Source of the DNA: Gonapodya prolifera JEL478
Taxonomy: Eukaryota; Monoblepharomycota; Monoblepharidomycetes; Monoblepharidales; Gonapodyaceae
Assembly (NCBI GenBank): GCA_001574975.1
Contig: KQ965829.1
Span: 17,973 to 81,972 of the forward strand
DNA length: 64,000 nt
Direction: 5' to 3'
Part shown: piece by piece, positions 21,399-30,801 of the stretch
How positions within the stretch are numbered: position 1 is the first letter of the stretch
Layout: each line of letters starts with the position of its first letter
Notes under the pieces: model-generated
Databases searched by the model: none
What the model saw: the letters and a program-made list of their open reading frames with translations, nothing else
Told to the model about the DNA's origin: nothing
Position numbers and translations under genes: made by a program

Positions 21399-24361
21399 TC
21401 ACCCATAATTAATGGTCTCCTCCTGTTCGCCGACCCCCACCAAATCCAAATCCGTATACGACACGATCTCTCTGCCTCCGCCACCCCTTCCACCCCTTCC
21501 GCCTCTCTGCCCTCCACCTCCTCTTCCACCACCAGCACTTCCCCTTCCACCCCGTCCGCCACCTCCGCCTCCACTCCTGCCGCCTCCGCCTCCACCACCG
21601 CCACCCATTCCGCCACCACCCATGCCCCACCCGCCGCCTCCTCCACCGCCCCAGGCCCCCGCCATTCCAAACATTTCAAATGCATTGGGCCAGTACTGCA
21701 TTTGCTGTGCGGCAGGGTACCCGTACGCTCCCATGCCCATGCCGCCACCGCCGCCCGCCGCTGCGCGAGATGAGGGACCGTCGCGCTGGTCACCGGGAGC
21801 GCGGTCGCTGGTGAGTTTGGTCGGGTCCGTTGCGTACTGGTTGAAATACTGCAGTTGGTGGTCCGACGGTAGCACATTAGTTTCGTCACACACCACACAG
21901 GAGCCCCCTCGACGCAAGCGTAACGCACCTCAGCGGCCTTCTTAGCATCATCGACCACTTCGGGATGCTTATTCTTGATGTGCTTGTGCACGAACTCATC
22001 CCCCTTGAACAGCTTCTGGCACTTATTGCACCTGTACTTGCTCTCGCTCTCCCTCACAGTCTCGGCCACCACCGCGCGGTCGGCTTCCACTTCAAGGTCT
22101 TTCCCGCCCAGATGGAACGTCTGCCCCACGTCCGTCTTCTTGATCCGAGACTCGATCTTGTCGTCCAGCCGGTCGCACCACCGGTCCTCGGGCGTGTGCT
22201 TGGTGGTCGGGGCGATGCTCAGTTCGGAGCCGGGTGGGAGACGGCACCGGAACGTCGGAGAGTTCTTGCGCGAGAAGTCTTCAACGGACGACGTTTCCGA
22301 TGCAGTGTAGTAGTCGTACAGGTGCACTCGGCGGAGGTAGGTGATGTATAGGTCGAGCGTTTTCTTGGTCTGTCGCAGGAAGTCGCGGGGAGTTTGAGGG
22401 GTGGGGAAAAGTTCACGAAACACGTCAGTCCACCCATCGACCTCAACCCAACCCCCGAGCACCATCAACCCACCAACGCAACATCACCCTTTGCCTTATC
22501 ATCGTCCTTCCCGACAACCTCCCTGGCCCGTTCTTCAATCTTATCGCCGAACGAAAACTCCATATCCACATCCACATCCATCTTCACTGCTGCCTGTCCT
22601 TCACCTGCTCCAGCTGCAGCTCCACCCTCGCCTCCCTCCTCTCCCTTAGCGTCCGCACCCGCGCCCGTCCCCAATCCACCAACCCCCGCAGCAGTAGCAG
22701 CTGCAACGACATCCCTCGCCTCCCGCTCGAGCGTCTCGGCAAGCTTGCGCACGAGCTCCAAGTCGCGCCGAAGTCGGGCCGGGCGGTTCGCGGCTTCAGG
22801 GGCGGAGCGGAACCGCACGGGTTGCATTTCGTGTGGGGCGACTTTGAATTCGTGGCCTTCGAACTGGTGCGGGCGCGTGCGGGTGGGGGGGGGGGGGGGG
22901 GGGGGAAAACGTTTGGTGAAAGGTTCACAATGTAACAAAACCAAGTTCGAACTCACGGTCTTATTATTCAACGCTTCGATCGCCCTGCTCACATCGGTCC
23001 CCTTGACGAACGTCAGCCACGCGAGACGCATCATCTGCTGGCGTGGGTTGGGCTCGGACAGGTGCGCGGCGGAGAAGTTTTCGGCTTGCGAGCAGAACTG
23101 TGGTTGGGAGTGGGGAGCAGGGAGTGGGGGAAGAGAGAGGATGAGGAAGGTAGAAATCGATGCCACGAAGCTGCGAACTCCTTTCAACACTCTCCGTCAA
23201 CAAATTCTTCTGCCTCGCGGTGTGCGAGCCTGCCAGTTCGTCTGGATCTTTGCTCTCCCCTCGTCTTTCTTTGGTCCCATGGCCCCTACACATCCCCCTC
23301 GACGCTTCCGCCAATACGACCATAAGCCCACCTCATTAAACTTCTCCCTCGACATCCCCGCCGGCACGCTCTTCACAAACACCTTCCTGTCCCTATCCGC
23401 TGGATCCTCCGGACTCTCCCAAGCCCGTCTCATGATCTTCCTCAGCGTCTCGTCCCTCGCTTCCTGGCGATCACCCTGGTCGGGCCATGTCGCCGCGAGG
23501 GATTCGGGAAGTGGGTCGTCGAAGGATGCGTCGTCGAATGCGCCGGAAGAGAGGTCGGAGAGGAAGGTGCTCAGAAGGCTGGATTTGAGACGCGCGACTG
23601 AGAGACGGAGCGGGAGTGAGTCGACGGGGTGGTATTTCTCGCGGAACCTGGTGTGGTGGGCGGGGGGAATCGGGTCGTGGTGTGGTGAACTTCGTGAAGG
23701 GGCACTTCAGGCAAGAGAAGACAGGGTAAACGCACCACGCGCTGCTCTTATGCTTCTCGAAAAACGCCTCGAACTGCTGCCTGTTGAACTTCTCCTTGTA
23801 CTGGTCGTACTCCCTGCGCAGGGCTTCGTCGGACGCGCTGGGGTCCTTCTCGCGGTACCAATCGCGGAACTTGCGTGGAGAGAAAGGAAGCGTGAGGAAC
23901 AGGTAGAGGAATAGAAAAGGAAAAGGGCGACAGTACCTGAGCGTAGGTGGCGACGAAGTCGAGTCGCATCGGGTCGCGGACGACTTGTGGGCGGCTGTTT
24001 CTTGGGGACGATGGTTAGAGGTGAAGCGACCAAGACCCCACGCAGGGCGTCACCCCCGCACTTTACGAGACTCACCCGTAGCTTCTATCGTCGTAGTCTT
24101 CCCGTTTGTACCCTTCGCGGTAGTCCGGGTAGTACGAGTCGCGGTACTTTCCCGCAGGCGACTGGGACCCTCTACGCGCGCGCTTCTGGTTGCGGCGGTC
24201 TGCTGGTAGCGAAATTAGTGAGTTGAAGAGTAGGCAGAGAGAAGAAAAGGGAGGGGAAAGAGACCTTCTCTGCTTCTGCTCCTGGACTCGTCGTCCCTGT
24301 TTCGCTTGATGGTGACGGGCGGGTCCGCGTCCATTCCGTCCGGGGCGGTTTCGTCGACCAT
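21399..24361 (-). CDS. ARS2: ARS2/Serrate RNA effector protein
   Basis: Multi-exon (about eight) gene. Start at 24361 with a short acidic/RS exon. Next come exons with RRGSQSPAGKYRDSYYPDY, RPQVVRDPMRLDFVATY, KFRDWYREKDPSASDEAL and the DUF3546-like EYDQYKEKFNRQQFEAFFEK. An RRM-like part follows (DRKVFVKSVPAGMSREKFNE; QQMMRLAWLTFVKGTDVSRA). Next is LDLYITYLRRVHLYDYYTAS, then a C2H2 finger YRCNKCQKLFKGDEFVHKHI. The last exon (21848-21399) begins YFNQYATDPTKLTSDRAPGD, is extremely Gly/Arg-rich, and ends EIVSYTDLDL. Domain order is that of ARS2/Serrate, which links the nuclear cap-binding complex to RNA processing. Two exon edges are firm: 21929 (donor GTGCGT) and 21848 (acceptor CAG). The intron near 22.9 kb has a run of about 20 C as its pyrimidine tract. 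Confidence 0.88.
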
Positions 24362-24881
24362 TTTCCCACTTTTGTTTCTCTTTTTGTGTTCAGGCAAAAA
24401 CAGCAAGTAAGCGCGTCAGGAATCGAACGTTGGCAGCGACGGGCATTGGCGTCACCGAGAACGAGGACAAGTACGAGGTGGTACAGGCATCAACGGGTGC
24501 GTGTGAGACAAATGTGGCAAGTGCGCACGCATGACGCTCGGGGCATCGCCCGGTTTGGAACTCACGGGTTGGTGAGGGCAGATGGCGTTGCGCGATTTTG
24601 TGGAGAGTGGTGTGCCAACATTGTTTGTGTAACACCTTGTCTATTCTGCCAGCTCTCCCACAATTATAAGCGCAAAATACTGACGAGCGGTACTTAAATA
24701 CAAACGAGGGAAAATGTGTAGTCTAGTTTTTTCGGTAGGTATGGTATGCGAGGGTTGCAAGTTTGATGAAACGAAAGAAATCTGATCAGAGTGAAGAGAG
24801 AAACGATGAGAAACTCTGATTTCCAAACCGTTCAAGTCGAGAAACTCACCTAAGACGTCGTGTCCCGACAGTACGAACCAC

Positions 24882-25370
24882 TCAAAACCCCAGTAGTTCA
24901 TCCAAATCCCACTCCAGCTCGCCAGGAACAACAGCAGGCACCAAAAACGGGTCCGCCTGCCGTCCCACATCACCACTAGGGGCGACGAGAATGAATTGCG
25001 ACGCTGACATTGGCTCCACGCCTCCAACCGGTCTAAACGAGGAGCTCTGCCCCACAATGTCCCTCCCACCAAGCAGCGTCACATCCCCCAACGGCGCCGT
25101 CCCATACAGAACCGACGCGGGAAGCCGCGGCCTCGCTTCCCGCCCATTAGATGTGGGGGGCGGGGAGTTTGGCGGCGTTGGGAGCTGGGGCTGCTTGTGT
25201 TGACGCGGACATCTGTACACGTTCGTCGACGCGATCAAGCCACGCGCCAGAATATCGAGCTCGGGCGTGGACATGGAGTAGCCCGGGAGTGGCGCGGTGG
25301 TGTGAGGCGGCAGGTATATTGGCGGGAAGGACGTTGCCGCGTATGAAATCGAGAGCGTTTCCATTGCCAT
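24882..25370 (-). CDS. Hypothetical protein, 162 aa
   Basis: Intact single-exon frame starting MAMETLSISYAATSFPPIYL. Proline/serine-rich, with a middle (SVLYGTAPLGDVTLLGGRDI) of alternating hydrophobics and an acidic, tryptophan-containing C-terminus ELEWDLDELLGF. That C-terminal pattern resembles an acidic activation or docking motif. I recognise no family. The start is supported by the absence of an upstream in-frame Met. The 3' side abuts the ARS2 promoter region. Confidence 0.45.
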   Translation of the reverse strand: MAMETLSISYAATSFPPIYLPPHTTAPLPGYSMSTPELDILARGLIASTNVYRCPRQHKQPQLPTPPNSPPPTSNGREARPRLPASVLYGTAPLGDVTLLGGRDIVGQSSSFRPVGGVEPMSASQFILVAPSGDVGRQADPFLVPAVVPGELEWDLDELLGF

Positions 25371-25399
25371 GGCAGCGATCGATGGATTGTGATTTGAGT

Positions 25400-26716
25400 G
25401 TTTGATGGGAATAGGAATGAGGAATCTCCGCGCAATCGCGGCTTTAAATACGACCCACTGCCGATATTATTGGGCAAGGCTTACCACATTCGCCGGCAGG
25501 TACTGAGTGCACGGCGGGGCCAGGGAGGCGGAGATTCAAGAATCGCCGCCACAGGGAACAGGAAAAGGAACACGTTCAATATATAGCGGCAGATTCAGAT
25601 TTAAGCCTTGCAAAGCGAAATATAATAGCGTGGAGGGGGATGTGCAGTGCGGGCCGCTGTTCGTTTGAGCGCGGCAAGAGAAAATTCGTGTGTCTAATGG
25701 AGAGAACTCTGAGAATTCCGAGACGTTGTGAAAAGATGAGAGGTCTTGGACAAGCTTGCCAAAAAACGAGCACTATTAGAATAACTGCACCAACTCTTCT
25801 TTGGTAATTTGTCAACACATTCACAATGATGACACAACTTTGAAACACCACTGCCGTTATTTCTTCACCCTTGAGCATGTACATTGTCCAATCAAACATC
25901 AAAGGAGGAGATTGGCGTGGCCTTGTGCATGCTTCAACAACACCCAATGGCCTAAAAAAGAAATGTGGTTTGGCATTGCCAATGAATGTGCAGTAAAAAC
26001 AATTCAGAATGTAGCCAAAAGCCCTTCAGAGGCTCCATATTATGTAGGTATGATATGATGCTGTTGGTGTTGGGACAATTTGGCATTTGCTGTATGTGAT
26101 GTCACTTGTTCATGCAATTTGGCAAGTGGCAAAGAAGGATAGACAAGTTTCTGCAGATATAAAAGGTTGGGTAACACCCTGCAGAGAAAATAGTTTTCTA
26201 ATCTTCTGGTAGCAAGAAACTGTGCTACTGACAGAACCAGATCTAACAGAGCTGAGCTGTGTTAAAGAGTGGAAAGGAGTCTGCATCAACCACAGCAAGA
26301 GCTACAAGTAATGGTCTATGTGTTGTTAAATATGAAATGAGTGAGACACAAATCATAAGTCTTTGATGTTGCAGAGACTTGAGTACACTGAATGGAGCAA
26401 ATGTGCAGTGTGCCATAGTATGGAAGATATTTACACACAAACTTGCAGCAGGATAACATGTCAGGGTAATGTCATCAGAAACAACAGCAAGCTGACAAAA
26501 TGTGTGGGAGGGTTTCTAGTAATCAGGCAACTATGGCAAAAGCCATTATGTATGATCTGGGACATTATGATTATGGTAGCAAGTTGCAATGGTATAGAGC
26601 AGACAAAACTGATGTCAAGCCCATGCCAGGATATCATAACACAACATTGTATGGTACCTGTATGCAAAGGGTGATGTCACTTATGTAACATGTCAAGGAA
26701 CCCCAAAAATGGTAGT
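25400..26716. other. AT-rich stretch, no recognised gene
   Basis: GC content falls sharply from about 25.6 kb. Short frames only. A minus-strand run near 26.3 kb (VALAVVDADSF) vaguely recalls a transposase core, but neighbouring motifs are absent. Probably remnants of older insertions. Confidence 0.4.
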
Positions 26717-26929
26717 AGGGACCTTGCACAGAATTTCCTTCAGCAATTTTCACTCATGTAAAAAATTGTTATTCTCCTCCATTAAAGCAGCAGCTTCATC
26801 AAGTATACTCTGAACTATTAATTAAAACATATTCGAATTTATCCTCATCCCCAAGTTTCTCACCCTGCATCTTGGCAAATTGTTTGACATCAGTGAAAAG
26901 TGCTGAATGATATTTTGCGCAAGGTCCCT
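26717..26929. mobile_element. MITE, 213 bp, Harbinger-like ends
   Basis: Imperfect inverted repeats of about 60 bp face each other. The left end begins AGGGACCTTGCACAGAATTT and the right end, read inward on the other strand, AGGGACCTTGCGCAAAATAT. The match continues through the TTTTCACT words on both arms. The element is flanked by AGT on both sides, a 3-bp target-site duplication. AGGG termini and a 3-bp duplication match the larger Harbinger element 400 bp away, suggesting mobilisation by that superfamily. There is no coding capacity. Confidence 0.75.
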
Positions 26930-27331
26930 AGTAAACAAAGAGACAAAACATTCATAGGAGGCAGAGTGTGGTGAAAGCTTGTCTGGACTGTGGTAGTATT
27001 GACACTCTCAGTCAGGTAACAGGTTGGAAATGGGCTACTCTGTTCCAGCAGATACTACTAAGGCATATGACACAGGTATTCCATAAGAACAACATGGCTA
27101 TGCATGTCTGCACTATTTCAGTACATTATTACATTTCAGTCCATAACAAATCAGTTAGACTGATACCAATACACATCACAACTACACTATTCTAATATTA
27201 GCCCAGAATCTGCAGTACCATTTCTGCAGGGAAAATTTGGCAGCAATTTGTTTTGGTGGTTTCACCTGAAGCAACCTAACATCAAATGTTTGACAGGAAT
27301 CTTGAAATGACAGATGACACAACAAGACAAT
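26930..27331. other. AT-rich spacer between the MITE and the Harbinger element
   Basis: No gene recognised. It contains a phrase (about 27262-27281, TTTCACCTGAAGCAACCTAA) resembling one near 30665 on the other side of the Harbinger insertion. Confidence 0.35.
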
Positions 27332-27389
27332 AGGGAGGTTGCGCAACCATGAAATTGTATGTAGATCTTTATGTGGTCGCACACAAAAA
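27332..27389. repeat. Left terminal inverted repeat of Harbinger element
   Basis: 58 bp. Starts AGGGAGGTTGCGCAACC and ends in GTCGCACACAAAAA. Two mismatches to the right TIR. Preceded by AAT. Confidence 0.9.
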
Positions 27390-27681
27390 ATAATTGTCCC
27401 ACCCTAGATGAAAATCGTTAATGTCTTTTTCAAGTGTGCCCCATTTTACATTCAATCTGTAACCCCCTAACGCAGCCCTCCCAAATTCACGGAGCCACCT
27501 CTCCTTGGGTTCGAAGCTCGAATTCTGGTGAATTCTTGCGGGATCCATTGTCGGAAGGGACCTGTTGGCAAGGACGTATTTGAAAGCTTTCAGTGAGAAA
27601 TCTTGGTGAGTTCCATGTGAGGCGGATGGAAAAACAGGCGTATTCTATCATTTCAACTACTGTGCAATTGCGTGGATAGTG

Positions 27682-28882
27682 ATGTCTGGCCAATATGACT
27701 TGCTTCCGGGGTTCAATGACCCCAACGACACCGATTCACTCCTGGTAGAAGGTGGATGGGACCACAACAACAACAAGACTGCCATGGATAATGAGGCGGG
27801 CGCTCCTGCCACAAAGAAGCGGAAGAAGCAGTTCCGCTTTGACAAGGATGGCGGTCATGACCTTCCTTTGGCCCATGCCGTTCTGCGGACTCGGACATGG
27901 GAGGTGGGAAGGAACGCGAGGCACAAGACGGTTCCTGCAGCGTGGGAAGCTACAATTGAAGCGGCAACCGCTCTCCCCTTACCTAGGCAGAAGGAAGGGA
28001 AGGTGTGGGTTCAGTTGACGTGGGATGGATTGGTGTATTCCATGGCCCACCGACACTACAAGACTCTTATAACTGATTACAAGGGTCGGCAAGCTGCTAG
28101 CCAGAAGGAGTCAGGTGTGGATGAACCGGAAGAGGATGAGCTTGACAAGGTTCTGTGTGATTGTGTTTGTCTGGTGAGTTTTTGTGATCGGCGCTTTGAA
28201 TATCTTGACCAATAACCTTGTTTGGCAGGAAAATGACTTTCTCAAGATGAAGGCTGCTGCAAAGGAGGAGGATGCTGCAAAGAAGTTGCGGGAAGAGGGG
28301 GACGCGATCAGTTGAGTTGAACTTCAAGGCACATATCCCTGTCAGACCATGTCTCACCTTCCATTTTCAGTTGCCCGTGATGACGCCATGCGTTGTTTGT
28401 CAGATAAGTCATCCAAGAGGTTAGGTCGTGCATCTCTGAGTGAAGACGGCGATGATGACTTCAAGGGTGATGTTAATGACATGGCAAGTAATGCGTCCAA
28501 CTCCAAGCATTCCTCCAAGAAGGGCAGCACTGCAGCAACAGCTATTGCAGAACTGAGCAAGTCCTACAAGGCAACTAACCAGGCAAGTATGTCCCAGATG
28601 CGGGAAGTCGTGGATGCAATTGCAGCCACTTCTACCTCTCAAGCCACCTCCCTCAAGATTCAAGAAGCACGTCTGCGACATGAAGAGAGGAAGCTTGAAC
28701 TGGACAGGGAGAAGTGGGAGTTTGACAAGGACGAGAGACGGGAGGAAAGGGAGGATCGGGACAAATGGGAACGTGAGTGGCAGGAGAGGCAAGACCGAAG
28801 GGATAATGAGGAGAAGGCGCAACGGCGTGCTATGGATGAGCGGATGATGTTATTGATGGAGAAGTTAGCTGGGCCCAAATAG
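27682..28882 (+). CDS. Harbinger accessory Myb/SANT-like DNA-binding protein
   Basis: Exons 27682-28173, 28229-28310 and 28371-28882 join in phase to 361 aa. The N-terminus is acidic, with a nuclear-signal-like TKKRKKQ. A trihelical Myb/SANT-like region follows, with tryptophans in RTRTWEVG, PAAWEATIEA and VWVQLTWDGL. The C-terminal third is a long charged coiled coil (LRHEERKLELDREKWEFDK onward) typical of such accessory proteins. In characterised Harbinger elements a Myb-like protein binds the transposon ends and brings the transposase into the nucleus; that role here follows from the family. Donor 2 is GTTGAG, weaker than usual. Intact. Confidence 0.8.
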
Positions 28883-29275
28883 CTATGATTAGGGAACATG
28901 TGATGGAAATAAGTGAATAGTAATACACTAACTCTGGGAATGACAAGATACAGTTGCAGTGTGGCTGACCCATTTGTGCTCAATGTTTTTGTGTTGAATG
29001 CTCCCCTCCACGGGACAAGTTACAGTCTCAAAAACCCTTTGTAAGATAATTGTGTCCAGATAGACGCACATACATGTAGAATTACAATTTCAAACAACAG
29101 ATTGTTATCTGTGTTGCTACCAGAGATATTTGTATCATATTTTGCATCACACCGGACGGTTGACACATTCATAGCACAACAACCGTCCACGTGGTCCCAG
29201 TCCCACCAATTATCCATTAAATGATACCAACATGTTCACATGGCATGAGCTGGTACATGTAAATATTCTTCTAAA

Positions 29276-30420
29276 CTAGGGGGGTCCAACATAAACTTGG
29301 TGACCATAAATACATGTATGACAGTTAGAGAAAAGCACAGCAACAACATAATATGACCCTACTGGTGATAGTCCAGTTTTCAAATTTGGAGCAAAGTCCA
29401 GATGGGCACATTGGCTGCAAACCTTGGTGAAGCCCCACTCCACAGCAATCCTGATCTTTGCCATTGCAGTGTTAAACTCCTGTTCTGCTTGTGTAAGATA
29501 GCCACGATAGGCAGGTATAACTCCAAGGGCACTGAGGTATGCTGGGTCCCCATAGACATAGATACGGCGATTGTTGGTGTCAAATGCTGCTCAAACATCA
29601 CAATAAGCAAGGGGAGAGGAAAAACCCAACATCACACACCTTTGTTTCGCAAAATATCCTCCATGCCACTCATCCTCCATATGCTCACATCGTGGTAACG
29701 TCCAACAAAAGGACCCGTCAAACACACGATCCCATCTGGGAAGATGATTGACGTGTACTTTAGTCCATGCATCCATTTATGTCCGTTGTAATACAACCTC
29801 TGGTTCAACTCCAGCCGTGTAATTTCCTTGACAGTCCCGTCACCAAACCCAAAAACGTTGTCAAGTGGGCTACCTGCTCCCATGATGGCATGACAAAAAG
29901 TAGTCAGTTTGCCCTGAGTGAGACGTTGCACATCCCACTTAAGAAGCTCCCAAAACTCCTCCACAAGGTGATTGATCACCCATTCCAATNNNNNNNNNNN
30001 NNNNNNNNNNNNNNNNNNNNNNNNNNNNNNNNNNNNGCCATATCGCACAGGATATGACAAACGTCGAAGAGTCAGGCACAATGCAAACATCCCATCTATT
30101 TTCAAGCGATTTTTGGTCCTGAAAATAGGTGGGATGCACAATGCGCGTCGCAGGCGAGGCAAATCAGCTTGCTGGAACCTTTCGATCTCTTCAGCATTGC
30201 AACGCACCACAAGGAACTGTAGCAAGGAAACTCACCAAAAAAGAAACCAACAGTCTGCGTCTGACAGCAAGCTCAAGTCGAATCAAGGCCCAACTGATGG
30301 GGAATTGGCACCTTCCTCCACAATTGCCTGAATCGACGCCAACTGAAGCATCTGCGCAGCCCAGGCAAACTGCGCAGACATAAAAACGTACACTGCAGCA
30401 AAGGCAAGAGTTGCGGAGAC
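29276..30420 (-). CDS. Harbinger DDE transposase (interrupted by sequence gap)
   Basis: The main exon (about 30225-29635) has LTLRRLSYPVRYG, then the N gap, then a helical region (FWELLKWDVQRLTQGKL). After it come GFGDGTVKEITRLELNQRLY (first catalytic Asp), SIIFPDGIVCLTGPFVGRYH and DVSIWRMSGM. After an intron (GTGTGT donor, GAGCAG acceptor) the final exon reads RRIYVYGDPAYLSALGVIP (second Asp) and MAKIRIAVEWGFTKV (Glu), stopping at 29276. The full DDE triad is therefore visible. An N-terminal exon upstream of 30225 is not resolved. Apart from the assembly gap, no break is seen, so the element may still be mobile. Confidence 0.8.
29990..30036. other. Assembly gap (47 N)
   Basis: Run of N inside the transposase gene; true length unknown. 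Confidence 1.
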
Positions 30421-30504
30421 GTGAATGTCTGATGAATAGTCCATTGGTCCAGTTGCAAGCGTAGATGCAATTGCATGAGTGCGCAAGCAAAATTTTACAT
30501 GAAA

Positions 30505-30562
30505 TTTTTGTGTGCGACCACATAAAAATCTACACACAATTTCATGGTTGCGCAACCTCCCT
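30505..30562. repeat. Right terminal inverted repeat of Harbinger element
   Basis: Inverted partner of 27332-27389, followed by AAT. The TIR begins with a short internal palindrome (GGTTGCGCAACC) that could help transposase binding. Confidence 0.9.
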
Positions 30563-30801
30563 AATGTGCTATTTTGGAAGAGCTACTTGGGATGTAGCAT
30601 TGTACAAAGGATGACACACAACTGGGAGCAGGACAAATTATATGTGTGCTTTGGTAGTACTATCACCTGAAACAACATAAGCAAGTTCCCCAAAAGCCAA
30701 AAAAATGTACAGGAGGCTTTTTCTGTCCCTATTTTTCAAAAAAATCCTTCTTTATACATGGTAAAAAGACTAAAGTCTGAAAGTAATCTGAATTGGACAT
30801 A
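30563..30801. other. Spacer between Harbinger and pogo-like elements
   Basis: About 240 bp of AT-rich DNA with no gene; includes the AAT and TA target duplications at its two edges. Confidence 0.5.

Larger units (their letters stand above)
27332..30562. mobile_element. PIF/Harbinger DNA transposon, 3.23 kb, near-complete
   Basis: Terminal inverted repeats of 58 bp (27332-27389 and 30505-30562) differ at two positions. Both begin AGGGAGGTTGCGCAACCATG when read inward. The flanking AAT on both sides is a 3-bp target duplication, as expected for Harbinger. It encodes a Myb/SANT-type protein (+) and a DDE transposase (-), arranged convergently. An N gap of 47 bases lies inside the transposase. 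Close TIR match and largely open frames indicate recent activity. Confidence 0.9.

Noticed and set aside
21412-21945. Long proline-rich plus-strand frame
   Set aside because: Antisense of the Gly/Arg-rich ARS2 C-terminus.
24400-24490. Possible tRNA T-arm (GTTCGATTCC on the minus strand)
   Set aside because: No pairing acceptor stem or anticodon arm at the right spacing.
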